DNA of 64,000 bases from Hyphococcus sp. (GTDB taxonomy: Bacteria > Pseudomonadota > Alphaproteobacteria > Caulobacterales > Parvularculaceae). Both the position numbers and the translations under genes were made by a program. Positions 8,992-17,035 of this stretch are shown here, piece after piece; positions within the stretch are counted from its first letter, which is position 1, and every line of letters starts with the position of its first letter. The notes below the pieces were generated by a model that was not told where the DNA came from, made no database searches, and saw only the letters and a program-made list of their open reading frames with translations. The stretch lies in assembly GCA_021776335.1 (NCBI GenBank), contig JAJFGB010000001.1:186001-250000 (forward strand), in the 5' to 3' direction.

Positions 8992-9587
8992 AAGACGTTG
9001 TCCTTTCCGCCGCCACCTTGAACACCGTCTTCCACCTCCAGATCGGGTAGCACCGCTGACACTATGCCGGACTTAGCCAACCACGAGGCATTGTCCTTTC
9101 CGCCGCCACCTTGAACAGCTTTTTTTTCATCCTTGGAAACGGGAAGGCCTCCCGCCTGAACCAGTCGTGCACCTAATTCATCTGCGAAACCTTCCAGCCG
9201 CTTATGTTCATCATCAATCAGCAGGAACAAGTTTGTAACTTGCTCTTTCAGCGCGGTTTGTGACGCATCTAGACTAACGAATTCCGCTATCTGATCGCAA
9301 CAGGCAACAGCGTTGCGAATCACCTGCGTGGATTGCTCGGCAACAGCGGGTTTCAAATTGAGCTTTGCTGCATAAGCATCTGACGTTGTGTTAAGCGAAA
9401 CCAGCATTGCCGCAACGCCGGCAACCGCAGCGAGTTTTACTTTTGTTGATGTTGACTGGTTTAACACTTTAAGCGCCATTGGTCGCATTTCGCGGCGTTC
9501 GAGTTTCAACAAATTCAGCTGATAGGGCCGTGCATCTATCTGTGCTGTATTTTGTTGTGTTGTTTCTAATCCTGTTTCGTCTACCAT
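8973..9587 (-). CDS. Exported or anchored protein with two RTX-like nonapeptide motifs
   Basis: 204 residues. GGAGAA lies about 6 nt before the ATG. An N-terminal polar stretch of about 48 residues precedes a signal-like hydrophobic segment (KLAAVAGVAAMLVSL, then SDAYAA, a plausible signal peptidase site). The middle is helical, with a CC pair (VACCDQIAEF). The C-terminus carries VQGGGGKDNASWL and, 31 residues later, VQGGGGKDNVLWL; each fits the calcium-binding RTX nonapeptide GGxGxDxUx. The two copies are identical over 27 nt of DNA. A later start at Met34 or Met37 would give a conventional signal peptide. The gene overlaps the membrane protein gene downstream. Function unknown. Confidence 0.65.
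   Translation of the reverse strand: MVDETGLETTQQNTAQIDARPYQLNLLKLERREMRPMALKVLNQSTSTKVKLAAVAGVAAMLVSLNTTSDAYAAKLNLKPAVAEQSTQVIRNAVACCDQIAEFVSLDASQTALKEQVTNLFLLIDDEHKRLEGFADELGARLVQAGGLPVSKDEKKAVQGGGGKDNASWLAKSGIVSAVLPDLEVEDGVQGGGGKDNVLWLNRL
8998..9117 (-). repeat. Intragenic direct repeat, two 27-nt identical copies
   Basis: Identical 27-nt copies at 8998-9024 and 9091-9117, period 93 nt (31 codons). They encode the two VQGGGGKDN motifs of the surrounding gene. Identity at the DNA level, including synonymous positions, suggests recent duplication or gene conversion. Confidence 0.85.
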
Positions 9588-9745
9588 CTGGTTTCTCCAT
9601 TAATACACCGCGGTATTGCGGGTGGAGAAACGCTCTGGTAATTTTGGTTAACAGAAACCTAACGATTACAACATAATTGCGAAACACTATTGCCGGTTCG
9701 CATCCGGACAACTAGTTTAGGCGACCATGGCTAAAGGACAAAAAC

Positions 9746-10147
9746 CTAACGAGAGTATCGTCGCTGCTTGGGTCCGGTATTACCTTGAGCGGGCGTTTCC
9801 GGAGATTCTTGAAGAGCCCGAACAGGGTTCTTCCGATCCGCATCCAGATCTTGCGCCTGCTGCAGATCAACCCGGGCGGCCTGATCAAGGCTATCAATCA
9901 CAACCTGTTGGAAACGTTTATAAATTTCCGGGTTTTTTGTCGCGCCGTAACCGGCGGAAACAAGATCACTAATCGAATTTTCAAGAATTAGCGCGAGATA
10001 GTTGTCCAGCGCGGCGCCGCGCAGGACGAGACGCCTGATGGCCTCAGCCTTAGACGGGACAGGCCTTTGTTGGGCCCGCCATTCCTCAATGACAGCCATG
10101 AATGCGTCGTCATAGCGAAAATTGAATACTCGTTCCATATTGGACAT
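9746..10147 (-). CDS. Ribbon-helix-helix-like DNA-binding protein
   Basis: 133 residues. The N-terminus RVFNFRYDDAFMAVIEEW followed by KAEAIRRLVLRG has the strand-helix-helix pattern of RHH/CopG-like regulators (roughly residues 4-45). The middle is helical and the C-terminus is polar and low in complexity. AGGAGG lies just before the first ATG; the second ATG at 10138 is an alternative start with 11-nt spacing. It is divergent from the XRE gene at 10347 and lies upstream of, and on the same strand as, the RTX-motif gene, so it may regulate either one. DNA binding is inference from the fold pattern. Confidence 0.7.
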   Translation of the reverse strand: MSNMERVFNFRYDDAFMAVIEEWRAQQRPVPSKAEAIRRLVLRGAALDNYLALILENSISDLVSAGYGATKNPEIYKRFQQVVIDSLDQAARVDLQQAQDLDADRKNPVRALQESPETPAQGNTGPKQRRYSR

Positions 10148-10346
10148 TCCCTCCTACTACCTCTTGTAGGTTCTACATTGTCGGGTGGCAAGAACCGCGG
10201 CAGTTATTGCTACGAATCATGGGGTATATCGCCGAAAATATGTATGTACATTACCTATATTATACATAAAACGCTTCGATTTATGGCCACAATCATATTA
10301 GAGACTGGATGATGCGGGATTTTATCAGGCGGCCGAGTGGGCAGGC

Positions 10347-10790
10347 GTGGTGATAAACCAAGAAAATAGTGCGGGGGCGAGTGTGACCAAGGATCCTAAA
10401 TCCGCGGCCGAAGCGATCGACGAGCATGTTGGCCGTAAGCTTCGCAGCGCACGAAAGATCGCCGGGATTTCGCAAGGCGCGCTTGGCGCCGAATGCGGCC
10501 TGTCATTTCAACAAATTCAGAAATTCGAAGCCGGCGCTATTCGCATCAGCGCGGGAAGATTAATGCAGCTTGCTAATATTCTTGGCATCCCGATCGGGTT
10601 CTTCTTTGATGGTATATCCGCAGACGGAGCATCCAAATCACTGTTCGACCAACGGATTTTCGATTTGACGGATTTTAGTGAAGCCAAATCACATTGCATC
10701 CGCCTTATCGCTGTCGCAGAGGACGCAGACATTGCCCCGCTCAGGGATGTGCTCGAAAGACTGATGCTGAAACGCAGCGATGCCGGGTAG
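10347..10790 (+). CDS. XRE-family HTH transcriptional regulator
   Basis: 147 residues from a GTG start; a second GTG follows immediately and the exact start is uncertain. The HTH spans about residues 25-85 (ISQGALGAECGLSFQQIQKF), followed by ANILGIPIGFFFDGIS, closely paralleling the XRE protein encoded at 6937. The C-terminal region (DFSEAKSHCIRLIAVAEDAD) differs from that paralogue. The upstream 199 bp separates it from the divergent RHH-like gene and must hold both promoters. The target is unknown. Confidence 0.88.
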   Translation: MVINQENSAGASVTKDPKSAAEAIDEHVGRKLRSARKIAGISQGALGAECGLSFQQIQKFEAGAIRISAGRLMQLANILGIPIGFFFDGISADGASKSLFDQRIFDLTDFSEAKSHCIRLIAVAEDADIAPLRDVLERLMLKRSDAG

Positions 10791-10838
10791 GGCGCCCGCT
10801 CGCCGGCCCGCCCGCTGCCGCCCTCGATCGCCCCGATC

Positions 10839-10912
10839 GCGAAAGCGATCAAGTAAGATTTTGCGCGAAAGCGATCAAGTAAGATTTGGCGCGAAGGCGA
10901 TCAAGCGAACAT
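10839..10912. repeat. Tandem repeat, 26-bp unit, about three copies
   Basis: Units start at 10839, 10865 and 10891. The first two share GCGAAAGCGATCAAGTAAGA and the third begins GCGAAGGCGATCAAGCGAAC. Located between the convergent genes ending at 10790 and 10929. Tandem binding sites or simple replication slippage are both possible. Confidence 0.85.
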
Positions 10913-10928
10913 TCGCGTAACTATTCAA

Positions 10929-11378
10929 TCATCCGTGCACGCCGAATGGGGTTGTGATCTCTGGTCCGACGCGCCTTGGCTTGCGGGTTTCCGCATCAAT
11001 CAGGCACCAGTCCGTGAGGACTTTGGCGGACGGTCTTGTTGCGCCTGGTTTTCTGATATCCACATGGCGCTCAAAGCGCGGGCCGGCGGCGCGGCCGAGC
11101 CATGTCCTGACTTCCACCATTTCCCCTTCGACGATCTGGTCGCGATAATCGATCTCGTGGCGCAGTGCGACCCAGACATATTTCGACAGCAGCGCATCGC
11201 CGGCGATGCGCCGCCAATGGGCGACAGCAATATCCTGCGCCCAGGTCAGGTAGACCGCATTATTCACATGACCGAGCTCGTCGATATGGGCGGCCTCAGC
11301 GACGCGCGTCATCAAGACGGCAGTCTCAAAATCAGTTGCGCCGGTCAGCGAGCCCTTCAGGGTGGATGGGTCGATCAT
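10929..11378 (-). CDS. Hotdog-fold acyl-CoA thioesterase (YbgC/4HBT-like)
   Basis: 149 residues, the usual length for a single hotdog domain. The N-terminal motif DELGHVNNAVYLTWAQDI matches the catalytic D-x-x-G-H-V-N-N-x-x-Y loop of 4-hydroxybenzoyl-CoA thioesterase/YbgC-like enzymes, with the helix and strands after it (ALRHEIDYRDQIVEGEMVEV) as expected. It should hydrolyse acyl-CoA thioesters in the cytoplasm; the substrate is not indicated. It is convergent with the XRE gene and divergent from the murA run. Confidence 0.88.
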   Translation of the reverse strand: MIDPSTLKGSLTGATDFETAVLMTRVAEAAHIDELGHVNNAVYLTWAQDIAVAHWRRIAGDALLSKYVWVALRHEIDYRDQIVEGEMVEVRTWLGRAAGPRFERHVDIRKPGATRPSAKVLTDWCLIDAETRKPRRVGPEITTPFGVHG

Positions 11379-11419
11379 GAGGATTTACCTAGATCATCGG
11401 GAGACAAATAGTAATTGCC

Positions 11420-11495
11420 CGATGATCCAGAATCCTCACAACGCGCCGGATCGGGCGAAAAACCGGAATCCACTTTTTCGCCCGGCGCTACGGCA
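11420..11495. repeat. Extragenic palindromic element (GAAAAACCGG...CACTTTTTCG type)
   Basis: Contains CGGGCGAAAAACCGGAATCC then CACTTTTTCGCCCGGCGCTA; GGGCGAAAAA pairs with TTTTTCGCCC. Same family as 5501, 8198 and 63066. It lies ahead of the small gene preceding murA. Confidence 0.6.
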
Positions 11496-11574
11496 AATTC
11501 TTTAAATGAGGAAACCGGCCAAAGCAGCGGCCGGGCGCTTGACCCCATCACAGCGGAGATTATGGTCCGCCGCC

Positions 11575-11775
11575 ATGCCTATGGACGGGACAGAAGACGA
11601 AAAATCACGCAAAGGCCAAACGGGCGCCGCGAAAACGCCGCGCAGCCCAGATAACGCCGGTGAGAAGACTAAAGCCGCCGAGCGTGAGGCGCGATTGAGC
11701 CAGGCGTTACGCGAAAATCTGCGGCGTCGCAAAGCCGGCGCTCAAAACCGCGACGAAGAAATGAAAGAAGACTAG
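11575..11775 (+). CDS. Small charged hypothetical protein preceding murA
   Basis: 66 residues from the ATG at 11575; an upstream in-frame ATG at 11506 would add 23 residues, and the start is uncertain. The C-terminus, REARLSQALRENLRRRKAG, is a basic amphipathic helix of the kind found in short proteins encoded directly before murA in other Alphaproteobacteria. The stop codon abuts the murA ATG with no spacer, which implies translational coupling. Cytoplasmic; function unknown. Confidence 0.65.
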   Translation: MPMDGTEDEKSRKGQTGAAKTPRSPDNAGEKTKAAEREARLSQALRENLRRRKAGAQNRDEEMKED

Positions 11776-13035
11776 ATGGATAAGCTGGCGATCATTGGCG
11801 GACGGCCACTCTATGGTGTGGTCCCGATCAGCGGCGCGAAAAATTCCGCGCTGAAAGTGATGGCGGCGGCGCTCCTGAGTGATGCGCCCTTGACGCTGTT
11901 GAACGTGCCGCGGCTTGCTGATGTGGATATGCTCTTGAAGTTGTTGGCACAGCATGGCGTAGAGGCGCGCTTTGAGGGATCGACATTAAGCCTTCATGCA
12001 AAAGACATCATCTCGACCGAGGCGCCATATGACCTCGTGCGTAAAATGCGCGCCAGCTTCAATGTGTTGGGTCCGCTTCTTGCGCGTGAAGGAAAGGCCA
12101 AAGTTTCGCTTCCCGGCGGCTGCGCCATTGGCGCGCGGCCGGTGGATTTACATTTAAAGGCGCTGACCGCCATGGGCGCGGTGATCGAGCTGGATGAGGG
12201 TTATGTCATCGCTGAAGCGCCCGATGGCCTTAAGGGCGCCGCCATTTCTCTGCCCTTTGTGTCTGTTGGCGCGACTGAACATACAATGCTGGCGGCAGTG
12301 CTCGCCAAAGGTGAGACATCCATTGAAAATGCGGCGCGCGAGCCGGAAATTGCCGATCTCGCTGATTGCCTGAACGCCATGGGCGCCAAAATAACCGGGG
12401 CGGGCGAGACCACCATCCATATTGAGGGCGTTGATCGTCTGCATGCAGCGGAACACCAGGTTCTGCCGGACCGTATTGAAACCGGGGCTTATGCCATGGC
12501 GGTCGGCGTCACCGGTGGTGAGTTGACGCTGAAAGGCGCGCGCAGTGATCTTCTTGGGGCGGCGCTTCCGGTGTTACAGGAAGCGGGGCTCGTGATTGAC
12601 GAGACTGATGCGGGTTTGCGCATCAAAAAGGCTGACGGCCCGTGCAAGGCTGTCGATATTGTGACCCAGCCGTTCCCTGGTTTTCCCACAGATCTTCAGG
12701 CGCAGTTCATGGCGATGATGACGACCGCCGATGGCGCGGCCATGATCAAGGAAACGATTTTCGAAAATCGTTTCATGCATGCGCCGGAATTATCGCGTAT
12801 GGGCGCCCAGATTTCTGTCGACGGACAAACCGCAACGGTGCGGGGCGTTAAACGGTTGAAGGGCGCCCCGGTGATGGCGACCGATCTGCGCGCATCCATG
12901 TCGCTTGTCATCGCGGCCCTTGGCGCCGAAGGCCAAACCATGGTGAACCGCGTCTACCATCTTGATCGCGGCTTTGAACGGCTGGAAGAAAAGCTGGCAA
13001 ATTGTGGTGCGCTGATCGAGCGCGTGAAAGAATAG
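11776..13035 (+). CDS. murA: UDP-N-acetylglucosamine 1-carboxyvinyltransferase MurA
   Basis: 419 residues, the normal MurA length. It transfers enolpyruvate from PEP to UDP-GlcNAc, the first committed step of peptidoglycan synthesis, in the cytoplasm. The N-terminal substrate loop [10 protein letters not shown] is intact and the loop [14 protein letters not shown] carries the catalytic, fosfomycin-reactive cysteine (Cys116). The C-terminal [13 protein letters not shown] matches the family. It follows the small gene at 11575 without spacing, and DUF2948 follows after 9 nt, so the three are likely co-transcribed. Confidence 0.98.
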   Translation: MDKLAIIGGRPLYGVVPISGAKNSALKVMAAALLSDAPLTLLNVPRLADVDMLLKLLAQHGVEARFEGSTLSLHAKDIISTEAPYDLVRKMRASFNVLGPLLAREGKAKVSLPGGCAIGARPVDLHLKALTAMGAVIELDEGYVIAEAPDGLKGAAISLPFVSVGATEHTMLAAVLAKGETSIENAAREPEIADLADCLNAMGAKITGAGETTIHIEGVDRLHAAEHQVLPDRIETGAYAMAVGVTGGELTLKGARSDLLGAALPVLQEAGLVIDETDAGLRIKKADGPCKAVDIVTQPFPGFPTDLQAQFMAMMTTADGAAMIKETIFENRFMHAPELSRMGAQISVDGQTATVRGVKRLKGAPVMATDLRASMSLVIAALGAEGQTMVNRVYHLDRGFERLEEKLANCGALIERVKE

Positions 13036-13044
13036 GAGAGAGCC

Positions 13045-13497
13045 TTGAGCTCGCTTAGAGATTATAAACCCGTGCGCCTGATGGCGGGCGACCAGGAAGA
13101 CCTCGGCATTCTTTCAGCCTGCTTGCAGGATGCTGTAGCAAAGCTGGGCGATTTCACATTTTTGCCGGAACAGCGGCGTTTCGCTTTTGTTGCGAACCGT
13201 TTTTTGTGGGAATGCGCCGGCAAGCGTAAAGCCGGGCCTTTCGCTCGGGTGCGTGCAGGCGCGCATTTCGACGACGTCACATCAGCGAAATTCCAGCATC
13301 TTCGAAGCGACGCCAAGGATGCGGTGGTCGAGCTTTTATCGATCGCCTTTAAGGCGACAGAAGACGGGACCGGTGAGATCGTTCTTGATTTTGCCGGCGG
13401 CGGCGTCATTCGCCTCGAGGTCGAGAGCATCAACGCTTATATGTCGGACATATCGGAACCCTGGCGGACAAGAGCGAAGCCGAAGCACGACGAATAG
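13045..13497 (+). CDS. DUF2948 family protein
   Basis: 150 residues from a TTG start preceded by AGGAGAG. The segments DLGILSACLQDAV, FTFLPEQRRFAFVANRF and the closing EPWRTRAKP match the small conserved alphaproteobacterial DUF2948 family, which is usually found between murA and hisD, exactly as here. Cytoplasmic; function unknown. Context suggests only a housekeeping role. Confidence 0.9.
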   Translation: MSSLRDYKPVRLMAGDQEDLGILSACLQDAVAKLGDFTFLPEQRRFAFVANRFLWECAGKRKAGPFARVRAGAHFDDVTSAKFQHLRSDAKDAVVELLSIAFKATEDGTGEIVLDFAGGGVIRLEVESINAYMSDISEPWRTRAKPKHDE

Positions 13498-13514
13498 AAC
13501 CTTGCGGTTCGGTT

Positions 13515-13571
13515 TCATCGCCGTCATCCTGAGTTTGTTTCGATGGATGGGAACCATCGAACCGGGATGAC
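13515..13571. repeat. Extragenic palindrome between DUF2948 and hisD
   Basis: GTCATCCTGAG near the left end pairs imperfectly with CGGGATGAC at the right, and CGATGG pairs with CCATCG in the centre. It belongs to the GTCAT...GATGAC class also seen at 14896-15012. It occupies nearly the whole intergenic space. Confidence 0.55.
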
Positions 13572-13581
13572 AGAGTAGAAA

Positions 13582-14892
13582 ATGGTAAAACGCTTAAATA
13601 GCAAAGACAGCGATTTCGAATCAGCATTCGAAACCTTCGTCGCGCAATCCCGTGACGATGGCGGTGATGTCAGTGCCCCCAACGTTGCTGAGACTGTGCG
13701 CGATGTCATCTCAGCGGTGCGCGTGGATGGCTTTGCTGCGTTACAAAAATACACATCGCAATTTGACGGGTTTGCGCTGACGCCGGACAACATCCGCGTT
13801 ACCAGGGACGAAGTCCAGGATGCGGAAGCGGCCTGCGATTGGGACGATCTTGCAGCGCTTGATTTCGCTGCTGCGCGCATCCGCGCCTATCACGAAAAAC
13901 AATTGCCACGGGATGAACGGTATATAGACGATGCAGGGGTGACGCTCGGTTGGCGCTGGACCCCTGTCGACGCAGCGGGGCTTTATGCGCCTGGTGGACG
14001 GGCCGCTTATCCGTCAAGTGTCTTGATGAATGCAATCCCGGCGCAGGTTGCGGGCGTGTCGCGCCTTGCCATGGTATCGCCGGCGCCGGGCGGTGAGATG
14101 AATCCGCTGGTGTTAGCGGCGGCGAAACGCGCCGGTGTGACCGAAATCTATCGTGTTGGCGGGGCGCAGGCGATCGCCGCGCTCGCCTTTGGCGCGGGCC
14201 CGATCAAACCGGCCGATGTCATCGCCGGACCGGGCAACGCTTATGTCGCTGAAGCCAAGCGTCAGGTTTTCGGGTTCGTTGGCATCGACAGCGTCGCCGG
14301 CCCCTCTGAAATCCTTGTGGTCGCTGACGGCAAAAACAGTCCGGACTGGATTGCTGCTGATCTTTTATCTCAGGCTGAACACGACCCTTCTTCTCAAAGC
14401 ATTCTGATGACGGATGACAGCGCCTTTGCCGATAAGGTCGCGGCTGCGGTTGATGCACAGCTGGCGATAAGCCCGCGCGCAGAGATTGCCGGGGCTGCCT
14501 GGCGGAATAATTCAGCGATCATTCTTGTTCAGTCTCTTGGTGATGCGCCGGCGCTGGTTAACGCAATCGCACCTGAACATCTTGAGCTGGCGGTGGATGA
14601 TCCCGAAGTGATGCTTTCCAATGTCCGTCATGCAGGCGCTGTTTTTCTGGGGCGCTTAACGCCGGAAGCGGTCGGCGATTATGTGGCGGGCCCCGATCAT
14701 GTGCTGCCAACAGCGCACGCTGCACGCTATGCGTCGGGGCTTTCGGTGATGGATTTTCTAAAACGCACCTCGATCATTGCCTGCGATCAGGCCGCGCTGC
14801 AAAAGATCGGCCCGGCGGCGGCGCGTCTCGCGGATGCCGAGGGCCTGCCGAGCCACGCAGCATCGGTGCGGGTGCGGTTGAAGAAGGAATAG
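13582..14892 (+). CDS. hisD: Histidinol dehydrogenase HisD
   Basis: 436 residues, normal length. It catalyses the last two oxidations of histidine biosynthesis (L-histidinol to L-histidine) with NAD and a zinc ion. Signatures: GLYAPGGRAAYPSSVLM, the GPGNAYVAEAKRQVFG NAD region, AGPSEILVVAD, SQAEHDPSSQ (Gln264 and His267 as metal ligands), and the general-base pair in APEHLEL; GPDHVLPT supplies another ligand. No other his gene is present. Its place after murA and DUF2948 follows the alphaproteobacterial order, but UPF0262, usually next, lies 4.7 kb away. Confidence 0.98.
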   Translation: MVKRLNSKDSDFESAFETFVAQSRDDGGDVSAPNVAETVRDVISAVRVDGFAALQKYTSQFDGFALTPDNIRVTRDEVQDAEAACDWDDLAALDFAAARIRAYHEKQLPRDERYIDDAGVTLGWRWTPVDAAGLYAPGGRAAYPSSVLMNAIPAQVAGVSRLAMVSPAPGGEMNPLVLAAAKRAGVTEIYRVGGAQAIAALAFGAGPIKPADVIAGPGNAYVAEAKRQVFGFVGIDSVAGPSEILVVADGKNSPDWIAADLLSQAEHDPSSQSILMTDDSAFADKVAAAVDAQLAISPRAEIAGAAWRNNSAIILVQSLGDAPALVNAIAPEHLELAVDDPEVMLSNVRHAGAVFLGRLTPEAVGDYVAGPDHVLPTAHAARYASGLSVMDFLKRTSIIACDQAALQKIGPAAARLADAEGLPSHAASVRVRLKKE

Positions 14893-14895
14893 CGA

Positions 14896-15012
14896 CACAT
14901 CCGTTTGCCGTCATTGCGGACTTGATCCGCAATCCACCAGCGAACGCAGCGCCAGAGAAATGGATCCCGTGTTAGCAGTGCGTCACTGTGTGCCGCACAG
15001 CACACGAGATGA
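14896..15012. repeat. Extragenic palindromic repeat (GTCATTGCGGAC...GAGATGACG)
   Basis: GTCATTGCGGACTTGATCCG contains the inner hairpin TTGCGGA-CTTGA-TCCGCAA, and the outer ends GTCAT and ATGAC pair. The GCACACGAGATGACG end completes the element. This marks the left end of the accessory block that splits the housekeeping run. Confidence 0.65.
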
Positions 15013-15312
15013 CGCACAATTTTTTGCCTTAGGAAACAAGAGTCCTGTGCTCATTCCTTATCTCAACGGACATTGCTGAGTGGATATTCGAGTTGGTGTG
15101 GCATTTTGCGATGGCGTCTCGATATGGTCGCAATGAAGCGGGACAAAAGGGAGGATGCCAATATTGTCGTTTCTTTCAGTGCTAGCACCAATGATTATTG
15201 AATAAGATAAACTAATTCGAGGGCTGTAAATAGGAATAGAAAAAGATATTTGACATGTGTTTGACGGTGGGTGATTTCGTCATGTAAACTCTTGTCTAAT
15301 TGGGAGGCGAGC
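15013..15312. other. AT-rich gap of about 300 bp
   Basis: No gene recognised. Two TTGAC-type hexamers at 15251 and 15262 could be -35 elements for the gene at 15313, but no convincing -10 follows at the right spacing. The base composition drops toward the following AT-rich gene, which suggests both came in together. Confidence 0.4.
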
Positions 15313-16179
15313 ATGGAGCCACAAGAAGAAGTACTTGCATCGGAAAAACGACTAGAGTTGGCCGAATTCCAAATTCGAGAGCGTATCGAAGAAAAACTCT
15401 GGGCGCGCGTAACTCGCTGGGGCGCAATCGCTGGTGTTGGCTTCACATTGATAACAATCATTGGTGTGCCGTCTCTGATTTCAGGTATTGGAAGCAGTGC
15501 AATCAAAGAGATTCAGACGGAAATAAGTAGTGAAACTAAAACCCTTTCCGATCGACTAGCAGAAGATCAGGCCAAATTGACAGTAACGATGGCCAGTCTT
15601 GAATCCGATGCAGCAAGGGCAAAAAAAGCAATAGATGAGTATGAGAAATATACAGCGCAATTGGAAAATCTCAATGTGCGAATTGCTGAGTTATCTCGTC
15701 AGGCCGAGGAAGCAATCGGTGTTGCGAATTTTGCATCAGAGGATGCTCAGAATCTCAGAACTAGTATCGCAGACGCAAGTGCTGGCGAACCTGTGATTCT
15801 TAATTGGTCGGCAGGCGGATGGAAGCCGTCGATAAACTTCGAGCCTCCTGAAGATGCAGTGATATCCGGGGATAATTTTAGTGAAGCTTCCGGTGAAGTC
15901 TTGTTGCTTGCTGGCCTGTTTCCATCGAAATTAGTCGACAGGGGCGTTTCGGATAATGAAATAAGAGCTGGCAATCCGATTATTCTTGAATCAAACTCGA
16001 TAGTTTTTTGGGAAAATAATAAGATTAGTCTAATATTCACTGAGCAGGATAAGCAGCACATTTTAGATGCCGTCAATGGGCTTACGCCAACTATAGACGA
16101 ATATGTTTTGCTGAGCTTTGTGGTTAAAACACCAGACGGATCTAGCTCTAGAATGCCAGAATACCTATTCAATGGGTAG
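15313..16179 (+). CDS. Membrane-anchored coiled-coil protein of unknown function
   Basis: 288 residues from the ATG at 15313 (GGGAGGCG is correctly spaced; the frame is open from 15271). One membrane helix at about residues 30-52 (AIAGVGFTLITIIGVPSLI) follows a charged cytoplasmic N-terminus. A long coiled coil runs from about 60 to 145 (for example LTVTMASLESDAARAKKAID). The C-terminal domain of about 130 residues is rich in beta-type sequence and not recognised. Codon and base use are distinctly AT-richer than murA or infA, which suggests horizontal acquisition. No neighbour on the same strand. Confidence 0.75.
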   Translation: MEPQEEVLASEKRLELAEFQIRERIEEKLWARVTRWGAIAGVGFTLITIIGVPSLISGIGSSAIKEIQTEISSETKTLSDRLAEDQAKLTVTMASLESDAARAKKAIDEYEKYTAQLENLNVRIAELSRQAEEAIGVANFASEDAQNLRTSIADASAGEPVILNWSAGGWKPSINFEPPEDAVISGDNFSEASGEVLLLAGLFPSKLVDRGVSDNEIRAGNPIILESNSIVFWENNKISLIFTEQDKQHILDAVNGLTPTIDEYVLLSFVVKTPDGSSSRMPEYLFNG

Positions 16180-16319
16180 CGGTAGCAAGTAGATGACAGT
16201 GCCGTCTTGAACAGCGAGATATCCAATCCGGTGTTTGGCGTAGCTTTCGGATTCATAAAGAGAGGCTGTCTGTGCGAGCGACGGACGTTGAAAAGTCAAA
16301 GAACTCTCAGCACGAGTAA

Positions 16320-16380
16320 GCCCCCCCTTCGTCAGCTCCGCTGACACTTCCCCCGCAAGCGGGGGAAGAACAGGTCGTGC
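16320..16380. repeat. Two-hairpin extragenic element, copy 1
   Basis: CCCCCCCTTCGTCAGCTCCG begins the element; GTCAGC-TCC-GCTGAC is the variable hairpin and CTTCCCCCGCAAGCGGGGGAAG, given here only by its arms CTTCCCCC and GGGGGAAG, the constant one. Same family at 18048-18178 (two copies), 19287-19350 and 19440-19505. Confidence 0.8.
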
Positions 16381-16381
16381 C

Positions 16382-17035
16382 CTAACCTTCAGGAAACAAA
16401 AACTCTTCGTTTGTTTCCTTCCACACCGGATATTTGCGCATCACCGAGGTAAAAAGATCCGACGCCATCAATCCGCTAAGCCACTTCTGCACTTTCGGTA
16501 TGGGTGCCGCGTCAAACCACACGACATCAGCGATGCGGAACTGACGAATAAAGGGAAAGATCGCGATATCGGCGAGGCGGCGCTTGTCGCCACATAAATA
16601 TGCCTGATTTTCCAAACGCGTTTCGAGTTTGTCGATAAACTTCATGGCTTCGCTGCGATGTTCTTCAGGTTTCGCATCTTCATAGCGCGTTGCATATTTA
16701 TAGCGGTCGAGATGATGTTTGAAGGGCCCGTCGGCCTCCGTAATCAGCGGCGCGGCGGCATCGTCTTCGTTGAGCCAGCCTTCAGGGTCATTCTTTTCCA
16801 GAGCCCAGCGCATCACCGCAAAGCTTTCGTCAATCACCTCGCCATTTTCAATCAGCACCGGCACCGTGCCTTTTGACGACGCGGCGATCATGTCTTCCGG
16901 TTTGTCTTTTAACAACACTTCCCGCAACCGAACCGGCGTCCGGCTGATCGTAAGCGCCATGCGCGCGCGCATCGCATAAGGGCAGCGACGAAAGGAATAG
17001 AGAACCGGCAGATCATCCGGGCTCATTGTTCCCAA
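16382..17035 (-). CDS. Glutathione S-transferase family protein
   Basis: 217 residues. A thioredoxin-like N-terminal domain (about 9-80) begins LYSFRRCPYAMRARMAL, with CPY at the active-site turn and GTVPVLI carrying the cis-proline, then DESFAVMRW as the glutathione gamma-glutamyl site. The C-terminal helical domain (about 95-205) includes CGDKRRLADIAIFPFIRQF. Cytoplasmic; substrate unknown. It overlaps the end of trhO by 13 nt on the same strand, so the two are probably an operon. The 3' end PVWKETNEEF resembles a translated stretch of the palindromic element at 20963, noted as a curiosity. Confidence 0.93.
   Translation of the reverse strand: MGTMSPDDLPVLYSFRRCPYAMRARMALTISRTPVRLREVLLKDKPEDMIAASSKGTVPVLIENGEVIDESFAVMRWALEKNDPEGWLNEDDAAAPLITEADGPFKHHLDRYKYATRYEDAKPEEHRSEAMKFIDKLETRLENQAYLCGDKRRLADIAIFPFIRQFRIADVVWFDAAPIPKVQKWLSGLMASDLFTSVMRKYPVWKETNEEFLFPEG

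Noticed and set aside
8973-9110. C-terminal GVQGGGGKD read as a lasso-peptide core (Gly1 to Asp9 ring)
   Set aside because: No lasso cyclase or protease genes are nearby, there is no Thr at the leader -2 position, and the first motif copy lacks the required Gly1. The RTX reading fits both copies.
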